From positions 3,128,294 to 3,192,293 of the forward strand of contig NZ_CP021023.1 of assembly GCF_002117005.1 (NCBI RefSeq): a stretch of 64,000 nt of DNA. The letters run 5' to 3'. Positions 17,580-27,005 of the stretch are shown piece by piece. Each line of letters opens with the position of its first letter. The stretch's first letter is position 1. The position numbers and the translations under genes are program-made. This stretch comes from Sedimentisphaera salicampi. Lineage in GTDB: Bacteria > Planctomycetota > Phycisphaerae > Sedimentisphaerales > Sedimentisphaeraceae. The notes under the pieces are model-generated. The model did no database searches. It saw only the letters and a program-made list of their open reading frames with translations, and had not been told where the DNA came from.

Positions 17580-18881
17580 TTACCTCTCAGGCTTGTCTTT
17601 GCGTTTAGAGAGGTTCTTTTCATCCTCCTTTCCCTTGGCGTTTTCCCATGGCAGAGGCTTTGTTTCGCTGAAAGGGCCTTTTCCAAGTGCCTCGGCCATT
17701 TCCTTGTTCAGGGCTTTTCCTGAGAAAAGCTGAACGCCGGCATATTCCACTCCCTTATACCCGTCAAGCTTACGAGCCGCCTTTATCTGCTTTATTACCA
17801 TCTCGGGGGAGTTTGAATGTGTTTTCCCGCTGCCGTACAGCATCCCTATGATTGGGGCGAATTCGGCACCGCTTCCCTGCATAGCGTCCATTGCACTTTT
17901 GCAGTCTGTTACGAATGATTTCACGTTAGGGCGGTAAGCCTGGCATCCAAAATAAGGTATCCAGCCCCATTGAATCCATTCAGGCCAGTTTCTTCCTCGG
18001 GCCCGTTCAAGAGCTGGGTAAGGACCTCCGCCTGTCATAAGGATTTTATACGGATGTTTTTCTTCAAGGAAGTCTCTGAATTTGCTTACAAATCTGTTAG
18101 TCCCGTACACTTTTACGGCAATTGCCTTGGGATCTTTTCTGTAAGCTTCTCTTGCGTTTTTCCCGCTGTAGATATGGTTGAGCAGATTTTCGCCCGGCTC
18201 ATCATACAATAATGAATAAACCTTCTGGCATCTTTTGCAAACGCATCTTTGCAGGGACAGATAGCCGGGTTCTTCTAAGTGAATTCCGGCTATCTCCGGA
18301 TATTTCTGAAGTATGCGGTCTATCACTTCAATAGTCCAGCCTCCAGCCCCTTCGGCATTATTGCAGAGAGCCGTTCCGGAAACATTCTTGCTGGCGGGGT
18401 CTGTATAACCTGCCTCATACTCGCTCTTCGTAATTGAAGCCCATGCAGGGCTGCCTTCCGGCATTATTTCAGGATTGCTGTCGTATTCGGGCACATAATT
18501 GCGGTTTCTTTTGTATCTCGTGAATGAAAACCACAGGTGCAGCTCGACGTTATGTTTTTTCGCTTCTTTGAGCATTTCACCTATGCAGTCCCATTTTTCT
18601 GTGGAATAGAAGTTATAATCCCCGTTTTTAGCATATTTCGGCTCGCCAAGCAGGGCTGCCATATTTGCTGTTTCCATCCAGAAATAAACCATATTTATGT
18701 TTGCTTCGTTCAGGAGCTTGAAATAATGCCTCATCTCAGAGCGTTTCTCCTTAACGCTTCCCTTCCAGTACCAGCTTGGATGGGTTGCGATTGCCCTAAT
18801 CTCAGTTTCTTTTACTGCGCTGAAAGCAAAGCTTGAAATGAAAAAAATAAGCAATAATTTGTGTTTCATATCCTTGCCCAT
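17580..18881 (-). CDS. secreted TIM-barrel glycosidase-like protein (GHL10/DUF4838-like)
   Basis: A 433-residue protein with an N-terminal signal peptide (MKHKLLLIFFISSFAFS). It then reads as a TIM barrel: IRAIATHPSWYWKG, MVYFWMETANM, VELHLWFSFTRY, IAGIHLEEPGY. The Glu pair in HLEEPGY is the best candidate for catalytic acid, and CVCKRCQKVY follows it, a Cys pattern I associate with barrel proteins near DUF4838 and family-10-like glycosylhydrolases. The C terminus is a charged Lys/Glu tail. ATG 18881 is used; ATG 18869 is an alternative with AAGGA too close to it. Substrate and activity are unknown. Confidence 0.7.
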   Translation of the reverse strand: MGKDMKHKLLLIFFISSFAFSAVKETEIRAIATHPSWYWKGSVKEKRSEMRHYFKLLNEANINMVYFWMETANMAALLGEPKYAKNGDYNFYSTEKWDCIGEMLKEAKKHNVELHLWFSFTRYKRNRNYVPEYDSNPEIMPEGSPAWASITKSEYEAGYTDPASKNVSGTALCNNAEGAGGWTIEVIDRILQKYPEIAGIHLEEPGYLSLQRCVCKRCQKVYSLLYDEPGENLLNHIYSGKNAREAYRKDPKAIAVKVYGTNRFVSKFRDFLEEKHPYKILMTGGGPYPALERARGRNWPEWIQWGWIPYFGCQAYRPNVKSFVTDCKSAMDAMQGSGAEFAPIIGMLYGSGKTHSNSPEMVIKQIKAARKLDGYKGVEYAGVQLFSGKALNKEMAEALGKGPFSETKPLPWENAKGKEDEKNLSKRKDKPER

Positions 18882-19080
18882 GTCTCATAAATATGACAGT
18901 TTCAAATTATATTCACGTTTGTCTGTATTTTTAGAAAAAATTTTAATATCAACAACATTTAATATTGTTTAGCCGCCTGCTAATCACCAAAAGGGTGAGT
19001 AAATTTCAATTTTTGTTTTGAACTCTTAAAAGATTTCATATAATCGCTCCCTAAGTGCTTAAAGAGGGATACCAGCTTAA

Positions 19081-19746
19081 ATGCGAAGCATAAATACGTC
19101 AAAAGCTTTCACTTTGATTGAAGTAATCGTAGTAATATCGATTATTTCTCTGCTCCTTGTGATAATGCTGCCTGTGTTAGGCAGGGTGCGCAATGAAGCA
19201 ATGAGGTTTCAATGCTCTTCAAACCTAAAATCAATCGGTGTTGGCTACTATACATACGTTTTTTCAAATGATGACAAATTTCCGGATGCTGATGTTCTGG
19301 ATGTTTCGAGCTATCGTGTCGGCCCGCAGTACGTTACCGAAGACGGCAGGCGTGAGTGTTTCGGCCTTGCTTGTCTTTTTGATGAAAACCAGATAATCGA
19401 AGGAGGCAGTGATGTTTGGATTTGCCCCGACGGCAACAATAAATGGATGCGCGACTACGGGGTAACCTATGCCTTCAGTGTTTCGCAGGTGTTTTATGAA
19501 AAGAAGTATCCGGATTTTACTTCAGAGGAAATGCGGGAAATTGCTCTTACTTGGGACAACTGGCAGCTTTTCCCGGGTGAAGTGGGCGTAAGAGGGCAGC
19601 CGTATCCGAAGTTTCTGCCTATGAACAGAATAAAATTCCCCCATGCCTATAAAAACAACTCCGCTCAGTCTATGGCTTTTGAGGGTGTTAATATACTCCT
19701 GCTTGACGGGAGCACCACAAGGGGAAGCGAGTTTTACTTCAATTAG
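19081..19746 (+). CDS. prepilin-type N-terminal cleavage/methylation protein
   Basis: A 221-residue protein with a type IV prepilin / type II pseudopilin leader. Residues AFTLIEVIVVISIISLL carry the cleavage and methylation site and the hydrophobic helix. NEAMRFQCSSNLKSIG follows, as in the very abundant planctomycete pseudopilin-like proteins. The C-terminal part is globular and polar and ends NILLLDGSTTRGSEFYFN, like the DG-containing tail of the DUF1559-like group. It is transcribed away from the glycosidase-like gene and has no pilus assembly genes nearby. It is probably membrane-tethered and surface-exposed; the function of these orphans is not established. Confidence 0.85.
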   Translation: MRSINTSKAFTLIEVIVVISIISLLLVIMLPVLGRVRNEAMRFQCSSNLKSIGVGYYTYVFSNDDKFPDADVLDVSSYRVGPQYVTEDGRRECFGLACLFDENQIIEGGSDVWICPDGNNKWMRDYGVTYAFSVSQVFYEKKYPDFTSEEMREIALTWDNWQLFPGEVGVRGQPYPKFLPMNRIKFPHAYKNNSAQSMAFEGVNILLLDGSTTRGSEFYFN

Positions 19747-19749
19747 AGA

Positions 19750-20736
19750 TTAAAATGCCTCAAGTTCGCCTGTGAGCTCTTCGGCGAGGTCTTTCAGCGT
19801 TATAAGCCCAACAATCCTTTTCGATTTTGATCCTGCTTTTTCCACAAGGGCTATCTGCCTTCCGTTTTCGTTCATATCCTTCATTACTGATATCACAGCC
19901 TCATTGCTTTTATAGGTGTGAATCTTGAGCATACTGCCTGCTATGCTGAAATCCGTTTTCGGCTTGCTGAGAAGCTCATATATGTTCACATATCCCTCCA
20001 TATCATTGCGGTTTATTCGATACACAGGCAGACGTGTGAAGGGATGTTTTCTCATGATCTCAAGCAGTTCGTCTCTGCCTGCATCTATGCGAACCGAAAC
20101 AATATCCTCCTTGCGAATCATAACCTGTGATACCTTAAGCCTTGTTATAGCGGAAGTTCGTGCGATTATTGAACGCTGTATGCTGCTTAAATATCCTTCC
20201 TCAATTGTTGCGTCGAAAACCTTTGTCATTCTGCTGGTTATTCGATAGTATTCGTTGTCGCTGCTGATATCGAAAAGTTTTTCGAAAAAGCCGGAGATCC
20301 TTTTGAAAAAACAGCGCACCCCGATTTTGCCGAATAATCTGTGTATCAGCAAAAGCGGATATGAGCTTCTGAGCATAAGCGGTTCCGGACGTGAGAGAAA
20401 CAGGGTTTTGGGAACTACCTCGCCGAAAATAAAAAGCAGAGGCGCTGCTGCACATGTATTTATCAGCTCTGCGTTTTCAGGCCAGTATGAGGCGAATATA
20501 AAGGTGCCGCACCAAGATACAGCGAGGGTGGCGATGTTATTGCCTGTGAGTATTGTGAAAATCAGCTCTGCGGGTTCATTGATCAGCTCAAGCAAATGCT
20601 TGTATTTCTTCTCACCAGACTCTGCCCCCACATTGATGCGCACCTTGCTTGCGCTGTAGAGCCCTGTTTCGCTGCCCGAGAAGAAGGCGCTCATAAAAAT
20701 AAACAAACAAAATAGGATTAACACTGTGAGTATCAT
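19750..20736 (-). CDS. CNNM/CorC-family membrane transporter, short form
   Basis: A 328-residue protein with an N-terminal DUF21 membrane domain (FSGSETGLYSASKVRINVG; FTILTGNNIATLAVSW; FGEVVPKTLFLSRPE) and a C-terminal CBS pair (~195-320, with KVSQVMIRKEDIVSV). Family members export magnesium or exchange Na+ for Mg2+. Unlike its neighbour it lacks the C-terminal CorC_HlyC domain. Its ATG overlaps the upstream paralogue's stop by four bases, so both are made together and may form a hetero-oligomer (inference). Confidence 0.85.
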   Translation of the reverse strand: MILTVLILFCLFIFMSAFFSGSETGLYSASKVRINVGAESGEKKYKHLLELINEPAELIFTILTGNNIATLAVSWCGTFIFASYWPENAELINTCAAAPLLFIFGEVVPKTLFLSRPEPLMLRSSYPLLLIHRLFGKIGVRCFFKRISGFFEKLFDISSDNEYYRITSRMTKVFDATIEEGYLSSIQRSIIARTSAITRLKVSQVMIRKEDIVSVRIDAGRDELLEIMRKHPFTRLPVYRINRNDMEGYVNIYELLSKPKTDFSIAGSMLKIHTYKSNEAVISVMKDMNENGRQIALVEKAGSKSKRIVGLITLKDLAEELTGELEAF

Positions 20737-21965
20737 TCCAGCTCCACTAAAACGGTCTTGATTCGGTTGTCTTCTACATCTTCAACAGTAAACTTAAGAT
20801 TCTGATATCTAACGCTGTCTCCCTTATGAGGGATTTTTCTGGTGTTGGATATGATAAACCCGCTTACTGTGCTGGAGTCCGTATCAATGTTGGGCAGTTC
20901 AATAAGTTCAAGCCATTCCAAAAGGCTTGCAGAACCGCTGAGGCGGTATTTGTTCTCGCTTATCTGTTCGATGGAGTTGTTTTTGCCCTTAAAGCCCGAT
21001 GTTATGCTTCCTACAACATCCTTAATTGTGGCAAGCCCGCTGAGGCCACCGTATTCATCTACAATCATCGCCATCTCGTTTTTTGTTTCGAGAAAAAATT
21101 CAAGCAACGACTCAACACTTTTCTGTTCGGGCAGAAATACAGTATTTCTTAGCACTTCAGATACGCATTCGGGATTTTTTGTAAGTATATCACGCTGGTG
21201 AACATAGCCGCATATATTGTCAACGCTGTCTTCGTAAACAGGAATCTTCTTAACTCTGCTGCTGCGCATCAATTCAAAGACATCATCTATAGATGAGGCC
21301 TTCTCGCACATAACTATATCCACTCTCGGCCGCATTATCTCCTTCACACTCGATTTTCCCAGCTCCATCACTCTGCTGATAAGCTCTGATTCCTCCTGAT
21401 TGATAAGCCCTTTTTTGCCGCTGTTTTTTACAAGATAACGCAAGTGTTCCAGACCGATTTTTTCGGCTTTTGGGATTGCAGGGGTAATAAGCCTCACTGC
21501 CGGCTTGATAAACAGGTTATTTAACACTGCGGCGATTGGAGACAGCAGCTTCTGGCATACATAAACAGGGTAAGCTGTGAGCGTACAAAAATCCTGAGAG
21601 TGAGAAAAAGCTATTGATTTAGGCATTATTTCGCCGAAAATTATCAAAAGGAAAAGAGAAACTATCCCGTAAAGCGTAACAAGAATAGTATTTCCCTTAC
21701 CTGCAAGGGCAACTGCAGTCTGCCCGGCTGCTGAAAAGTAAAGAACGTTTATGATCATATTACCGAATAAAAGCGTGTTTAGAAGGCTCTTAGGCCTTGA
21801 TATCAAGTGGAGAACGGTTTCCCCAGTCTTGCTTTTCCTAAGTTTTTTCCGGTCAGTGAAGCTCAAGTTGAAAAAAGCCGTTTCACTGCCCGAGAAGAAG
21901 CCGGAGATTGCAAGTAAAAGAATCAAAGATATAATTTGAGGAGTCTGTTGTATAATAGTTTCCAA
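20733..21965 (-). CDS. CNNM/CorC-family membrane transporter, full length
   Basis: A 410-residue protein. The DUF21 membrane domain occupies ~1-190 (SGFFSGSETAFFNLSFTDRK; LLFGNMIINVLYFSAAG; FGEIMPKSIAFSH). A CBS pair follows at ~205-330 (KEIMRPRVDIVMCEK; MAMIVDEYGGLSGLATIKDV). A CorC_HlyC domain closes the protein (~335-410). Start is TTG 21965, since no ATG occurs near the N terminus and the codon has an AGG upstream. Family members move magnesium across the inner membrane. Tandem with a shorter paralogue. Confidence 0.85.
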   Translation of the reverse strand: METIIQQTPQIISLILLLAISGFFSGSETAFFNLSFTDRKKLRKSKTGETVLHLISRPKSLLNTLLFGNMIINVLYFSAAGQTAVALAGKGNTILVTLYGIVSLFLLIIFGEIMPKSIAFSHSQDFCTLTAYPVYVCQKLLSPIAAVLNNLFIKPAVRLITPAIPKAEKIGLEHLRYLVKNSGKKGLINQEESELISRVMELGKSSVKEIMRPRVDIVMCEKASSIDDVFELMRSSRVKKIPVYEDSVDNICGYVHQRDILTKNPECVSEVLRNTVFLPEQKSVESLLEFFLETKNEMAMIVDEYGGLSGLATIKDVVGSITSGFKGKNNSIEQISENKYRLSGSASLLEWLELIELPNIDTDSSTVSGFIISNTRKIPHKGDSVRYQNLKFTVEDVEDNRIKTVLVELE

Positions 21966-22093
21966 TTTTTATGCCTGAAAAGCTTAACTCTTAAAAGTTT
22001 CGCCTTAAAATATAAGTAACTTATGGAAGAAAAGTCAAGTTTTTAGTATAATTCTTAATTGTTTTTTTGAATTGAAAAGATGGAGAAAAGAAA

Positions 22094-22552
22094 ATGACGG
22101 CAAAAGCCGAAAATAAACCTAAAATATTGATAGTCGATGATAACGTGCCCAATCTCGAGCTTCTTCAGGCTTATCTTGAAGATATAGACTGCCAGACTGA
22201 GCTCTCTACAGACGGCTACGATGCGCTTGAAAAAGTAAAGGACGGGTCGGTGGATCTTATAATACTGGATGTTATGATGCCTCGTCTTAGCGGTTTTGAG
22301 GTCTGCAGCAGGCTTAAATCCTCGCCTGAGACAAAAAACATCCCGATAATTATGGTTACTGCCCTTACCGAACTGGGCGATATCGAAAGGGCTATCAATT
22401 CCGGGACAGATGATTTTCTCAGCAAGCCCGTAAACAAGCTCGAGCTTATTACAAGAGTGCGAACTATGCTCAGGATAAGAGATCTCACAGATAAACTCGA
22501 GAGAACTCTGGAATATATCTCGGAGATAGAATCAAAACTGGAAAATAATTAA
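22094..22552 (+). CDS. stand-alone receiver-domain protein
   Basis: A 152-residue response regulator with no output domain. The receiver covers ~8-125: ILIVDDN, phospho-acceptor Asp59 in LIILDVMMP, VTALTE and the conserved Lys in LSKPVNK. Residues ~128-150 form a helical tail (RDLTDKLERTLEYISEIESK) that could dimerise. ATG 22094 is preceded by GGAG. It is the first gene of a plus-strand series that continues into pyrH and frr; no kinase lies beside it. It is similar in build to DivK or the first half of PleD. Confidence 0.9.
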   Translation: MTAKAENKPKILIVDDNVPNLELLQAYLEDIDCQTELSTDGYDALEKVKDGSVDLIILDVMMPRLSGFEVCSRLKSSPETKNIPIIMVTALTELGDIERAINSGTDDFLSKPVNKLELITRVRTMLRIRDLTDKLERTLEYISEIESKLENN

Positions 22553-22571
22553 TTTGGAAATTTTGCGTATT

Positions 22572-23294
22572 ATGAGCGTATTGAAATATAAAAGGGTTCT
22601 GATAAAACTTTCCGGCGAGAGTCTCTGCGAGAAGGGCGGTTCTGGTATAGATCCTGCAGCGGCAAAGCTCACAGCGGAAAAAATTAAAGAAGCGATGCAG
22701 GCAGGCAGTGATATTGCAGTAGTAATTGGAGGGGGTAATCTTTTGCGAGGTGCCGCTCTTTCCTCAAGCTCCGATATGATACCCAGAAATGTTGCCGATT
22801 ATATGGGTATGCTTGCCACAGTAATCAACGCATCAGCCCTGTGCGAGGCGTTGAAATCTGTGAATGCTCCTTCTGCGGTTTTGAGCGCTCTTCCTGTGAA
22901 GGCATTGAACGAAGAGTTTACCGCGGCAGCAGCAGAGAAGCATTTTGAGGCAGGCGAGGCTGTGATCCTTGCAGGCGGAACGGGCAACCCCTTCTTCTCC
23001 ACAGACACCTGTGCAGCTCTTCGTGCCTGCCAGATTAGAGCAGGTCTTATTGTTAAGGCGACTAAGGTGGACGGGGTTTACACTGAAGACCCGATTAAAA
23101 ATTCAGAAGCAAAGCTGATTGAAAAAATATCTTTCTCAGAAATAATAGCCAATGACCTGAAGGTTATAGATCATACAGCCATGACACTCTGCAGGGAAAA
23201 CAACATCCCTCTTAGGGTTCTGAATATGTTTAAAGACGGCAATATAACAAAGGCTGTTCAGGGTGAGAGTGTAGGAACGGAAATCTCTGCCTGA
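22572..23294 (+). CDS. pyrH: UMP kinase
   Basis: Phosphorylates UMP to UDP. The amino-acid-kinase fold signatures are visible: YKRVLIKLSGESL, VVIGGGNLLRGAAL, DYMGMLATVINA and KATKVDGVYTEDP. The ATG at 22572 (MSVLKYKRVL) is chosen because it gives the usual short N terminus and 240 residues; a TTG at 22554 would add six residues. The ribosome site is weak at either start. pyrH-frr order is conserved in bacteria, but rpsB and tsf, the usual upstream partners, are replaced here by a receiver gene. Confidence 0.95.
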   Translation: MSVLKYKRVLIKLSGESLCEKGGSGIDPAAAKLTAEKIKEAMQAGSDIAVVIGGGNLLRGAALSSSSDMIPRNVADYMGMLATVINASALCEALKSVNAPSAVLSALPVKALNEEFTAAAAEKHFEAGEAVILAGGTGNPFFSTDTCAALRACQIRAGLIVKATKVDGVYTEDPIKNSEAKLIEKISFSEIIANDLKVIDHTAMTLCRENNIPLRVLNMFKDGNITKAVQGESVGTEISA

Positions 23295-23331
23295 GAATGC
23301 ATTTTAATTTGAATTAACTAAGGAGCTTAGT

Positions 23332-23892
23332 ATGCCAGTTAAAAAGATTCTGAAAGAACATGAAACAAGTATGAAAAAGTGCGTTGAGTACCTTCATAAT
23401 GAATTCAAAGGTGTAAGAACCGGAAGGGCTTCTACCGGTCTGGTTGATAATATAAAGGTGGAATACTACGGCAGTATGACGCCGATAAACCAGATGGCCA
23501 ACGTTAATGCCCCTGATGCAACCAACATCATGATTAAACCCTTTGACCCGTCTTCACTGAAAAATATCGAAAAGGCCATAAAGGCCAGTGATGTCGGGCT
23601 TAATCCGATGGCTGAAAACGGGGCCATAAGAATTTCTGTGCCTCCGCTTTCTCAGGAGAGAAGGGAAAAGATTGCCGAGCAGGTTAAGCAGATGGGAGAA
23701 GCCCAGAAGATTGCTGTAAGAAATGTTAGAAGGGATGCCAACAAAAAACTTGATGATGATGAGAAAAACAAAGTTATCAGTGAAGATGACAGAGACCACG
23801 CAAAGAAAGAAGTGGATCAGATGACCAAGAAATATACCGAAGAGATTGAAGAGCATACAAAGGCTAAGATTGAAGAAGTGATGACTGTATAA
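23332..23892 (+). CDS. frr: ribosome recycling factor
   Basis: Splits post-termination ribosomes together with EF-G. The three-helix bundle begins KKCVEYLHNEFKGVRTGRAS and contains YYGSMTPINQMANV in the small domain. The conserved PPLSQERREKIAEQVK and AVRNVRRDAN segments follow. Length of 186 residues is standard. ATG 23332 has a strong AAGGAG. It is 37 bases after pyrH on the same strand. Confidence 0.97.
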   Translation: MPVKKILKEHETSMKKCVEYLHNEFKGVRTGRASTGLVDNIKVEYYGSMTPINQMANVNAPDATNIMIKPFDPSSLKNIEKAIKASDVGLNPMAENGAIRISVPPLSQERREKIAEQVKQMGEAQKIAVRNVRRDANKKLDDDEKNKVISEDDRDHAKKEVDQMTKKYTEEIEEHTKAKIEEVMTV

Positions 23893-23944
23893 CCGCAGGC
23901 TCGATTTTTCTGCATTAAATTTTTATAAAGGGCTTTTAATTTAG

Positions 23945-26900
23945 ATGGCGAAAACTCATAAAAAAAACAAGGGCAATAAGAAAAAAGGCGCATTCTTCAA
24001 GATTGCGGGCATAGCAGCAGGCGTTGTTTTGCTTTTGATCGTTCTTTCGCCTCTGATTATTTCGTTCGGACCTGTAAGCAGTTTGGCAGTTGGTTTTGCC
24101 GAGAGCAAAACCGGCTTTGAGATTGAACTCTCTCAGCTCAGGGTTAGCTGGACAAAAGGCATTATGATGTACGATGTGCATCTCAAGGATCCTGAAGGGA
24201 AAATCGACTTCAAGGCGGATAAATTTTTCATACACCCCTCTCTAACGGCTCTTGTTCGAAAAGAGCTTGATGTTAAAAAATGCCTTCTTGAAGGCAGCGA
24301 GACAACCTTGAAAATTGACAAGGCCGAGCTCAAGAAAGCCGGCGAAACAGCGAGAGCTGGCTCTTCTGATATTTCTTATGCTCGTGATTATGCCTCGGCT
24401 TCGTTGGGGACTGATTTCTTCACGGCTTTAAATTCAGTTAAGAGGTTCAGGATTAACTTAAATGATTGCGCCGTTAGTTTGATTGATGCTGAGGAGTCTG
24501 AATTGCTTCAGCTCAGCAGCCTTCAGGGCAGAATCAAGCTCAATCCCCCCGGACAAACTTCCGGAGCTGATTTGGTGGGCAGGCTGGAGCAGGGTGAATC
24601 ATATGCCCCGCTCAAATTCTTCGCCTTGGTTAAAAGAAAGCCTTCCCTGCTCTCGCTTAAGGGCATCTCTGCAAAAATTGATGCTGCAGTTCAAAGGCTT
24701 CAGCTTGAAGGCCTCAAGCCGTTGATGGAGCTTGGGGGGCAGGATTTCAATCTTCAAGGTGTTACTGATGCCGAGATTGCCTTATCCGCTGAAGAGGGGA
24801 TGTTTAAGGAGTCTCAGGTTAAACTTAAATCTGAAGGGCTTACTGCTGCTTTTCCGAGAAGGTCGTTTGAAGAGGTGAGATTCGGCGATACTTCCCTGAA
24901 GCTTGTTTTCAAAACGGACGAGAGCTTTGTTGACATTATGGATTTGAGCTGCCAGTCCGGCTTTTTCGATTTCAATCTTACAGGTCAGATTCCAAAAACA
25001 TTCACCAGCCTTGTCGAGATGATGAACGGCAAGTCTGAGGCCGATCTTGAGGGCTTTTTCAATCTTGATATGCCGAAGGCCTTTGGCAGGCTGCCTGAAG
25101 AGAGCAAAAATCAAAACTTCGATTTGGAAAGCGGCAAGATAGCAGGGCGGATTTCAACGGAATCCTTAGGCGAGGGAAAGATTCTCCTTGCGAATCTGAA
25201 TATGGTCGATTTTGAAGGGATCGCAGGCGGAAAAAACCTAACGCTGAGCCCTGTTAAGCTCAATTGCGAAATCATCTCCAGAAACCAGCGGCTTTGGATA
25301 GACCCCATAGAGATCGTTTCCGGCTTTGGGAAGATAAGGTGCTCCGGTCCTTATAATGATATGACCTTCAACGGTACAATAAATCTGAAGGATCTGCAGA
25401 ATGAGCTCTCAGGGTTTGTAGAGTTTGGGGAGTATGACTTATCCGGCGAGGCCAATATCATTGGCGATGTGCTCCCGGAAAACAAAATCCTGAACGGAGC
25501 TGTTCAGGTAAAAGATTTCGTCTTAGACAACAGCTACGGTATGAAATGGATAGACCCTTTCATCGATCTAACGTTTGGATTTAAAAATGAGCCGATCGAG
25601 AAGAAACTCTGGCTAACAAGTCTTTACCTGAAATCTGATTACCTTGGTGAATATGAACTTCTGCAGGGCTATTTTGATTACGATCCCAAGTCCAGTGAAC
25701 AGTTTGTGATGCTTTTCAATTATAAAAATCTTTTTGAGAGGGCTGAATACCTCCTCACGCTTTTTGAAGCTCTGGACAAGCCTGCCAATCTTTCAGGACG
25801 ATACTCTACCACCACCAAGATAATAAAATATGAAGACGAGATTCGTATTATCACAGACGATATGTCTTTTCAAGAAGTTGCTTTTGGCGGTGAAGACAAT
25901 AAAAATGAAATCACAGATTTCAGTATTTCCTCGAATATGCTATGGCAGCCGGAAAGCAGAAAATTGGCTTCAGAGGATTTCGAAGTTAAGAATGAATGGC
26001 TCACATTAGATTTTAGCGACCTTCTCCTTGATTATTCTGATGAATCGAACATTGTTTTTGATTCAGTGCTTCAGACCGTTTATGACCTTGATTTTATGGA
26101 GCTCTACCTTACTGAAAAAACAGGGCAGGATTTTAAGGCTTCGGGCAAGAGGTCTCTTCCTGCCTCTTTGAGCACGAGTTTCTCTTTAGAAAACCCTCAA
26201 GAAGCAGTGGATAATCTGAACTCTCAATTCCAGCTTGGCTTCGACAGTTTATACTATAAAGGCTTGAGCTTTGAAGAATCAAATGTGAAGTTCCAAGTTG
26301 AAGACGGTTTTTTAACTGTCCCAAAAACCTCAATCGGAGTTAATAAAGGCAGCCTTAATATTGCGTTTGAGGCAGATCTCACTGAAAGCCCTGTCGTGCT
26401 AAAGCTTTCCGAAGGGATGAAAGTGCTGGATAAAGTTGAAATAAATGAGGTGCTCGCCGGGCAGCTCGCTGCTTACGGGAATCCAGTCTTCTCCGATTCC
26501 ATGGATTGCAGCGGGAGCGTGGATTTATACTGCGATAAGCTCGAAGTTCCGCTAAGCAAGAATGCAGCAGAAACCGCAGAGCTCAAGGCAGCTGCCGAAT
26601 CTTCACAAATCAGAGCCCAGCCTGCCGGCATCCTCAGGCAGCTTATGCAGATTATGGGCGAATCTTCCAATTCCTTGGTTGACTACCGCCTTCATCCGGT
26701 GGATTTGCAGCTCAAAGACGGTATATTTACCTACGACAATATGATTCTTGAAGTTGACGGCAAGGAATTCAAGTTCAACGGAAACATCAAAACAGACGGC
26801 ACAATGAATATGGAAATTGCTATCCCTTATCGTTTCGAGGGGCTTGATCTTGTAGAAACTCAGAGCGGGGAATTTGGAATTACGCTGCCCTTAACTGGAA

Positions 26901-27004
26901 ACGCAAAAAATCCCGAGATTGATACTAAAAACCTGCTCCAGAAGAACACCGAGTCTATAATCAAGAGTGGCCTTCAGGAAGGGCTCAAGAGACTGCTGGA
27001 TTAG
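23945..27004 (+). CDS. AsmA/TamB-like envelope protein, 1019 aa
   Basis: Large inner-membrane-anchored protein. A Lys-rich start is followed by one transmembrane helix at ~19-43 (FKIAGIAAGVVLLLIV). The rest is a long extra-cytoplasmic region of beta-rich, amphipathic repeats (for example SQLRVSWTKGIMMYDVHLKD). The end has the AsmA-like pattern FRFEGL..ITLPLTGNAKNPEI and a final helix (LLQKNTESIIKSGLQEGLKR). Proteins of this type form grooves that carry phospholipids between membranes. It sits upstream of yihY/brkB and rodA, an envelope-building context. The family call is by architecture. Confidence 0.75.
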   Translation: MAKTHKKNKGNKKKGAFFKIAGIAAGVVLLLIVLSPLIISFGPVSSLAVGFAESKTGFEIELSQLRVSWTKGIMMYDVHLKDPEGKIDFKADKFFIHPSLTALVRKELDVKKCLLEGSETTLKIDKAELKKAGETARAGSSDISYARDYASASLGTDFFTALNSVKRFRINLNDCAVSLIDAEESELLQLSSLQGRIKLNPPGQTSGADLVGRLEQGESYAPLKFFALVKRKPSLLSLKGISAKIDAAVQRLQLEGLKPLMELGGQDFNLQGVTDAEIALSAEEGMFKESQVKLKSEGLTAAFPRRSFEEVRFGDTSLKLVFKTDESFVDIMDLSCQSGFFDFNLTGQIPKTFTSLVEMMNGKSEADLEGFFNLDMPKAFGRLPEESKNQNFDLESGKIAGRISTESLGEGKILLANLNMVDFEGIAGGKNLTLSPVKLNCEIISRNQRLWIDPIEIVSGFGKIRCSGPYNDMTFNGTINLKDLQNELSGFVEFGEYDLSGEANIIGDVLPENKILNGAVQVKDFVLDNSYGMKWIDPFIDLTFGFKNEPIEKKLWLTSLYLKSDYLGEYELLQGYFDYDPKSSEQFVMLFNYKNLFERAEYLLTLFEALDKPANLSGRYSTTTKIIKYEDEIRIITDDMSFQEVAFGGEDNKNEITDFSISSNMLWQPESRKLASEDFEVKNEWLTLDFSDLLLDYSDESNIVFDSVLQTVYDLDFMELYLTEKTGQDFKASGKRSLPASLSTSFSLENPQEAVDNLNSQFQLGFDSLYYKGLSFEESNVKFQVEDGFLTVPKTSIGVNKGSLNIAFEADLTESPVVLKLSEGMKVLDKVEINEVLAGQLAAYGNPVFSDSMDCSGSVDLYCDKLEVPLSKNAAETAELKAAAESSQIRAQPAGILRQLMQIMGESSNSLVDYRLHPVDLQLKDGIFTYDNMILEVDGKEFKFNGNIKTDGTMNMEIAIPYRFEGLDLVETQSGEFGITLPLTGNAKNPEIDTKNLLQKNTESIIKSGLQEGLKRLLD

Positions 27005-27005
27005 A

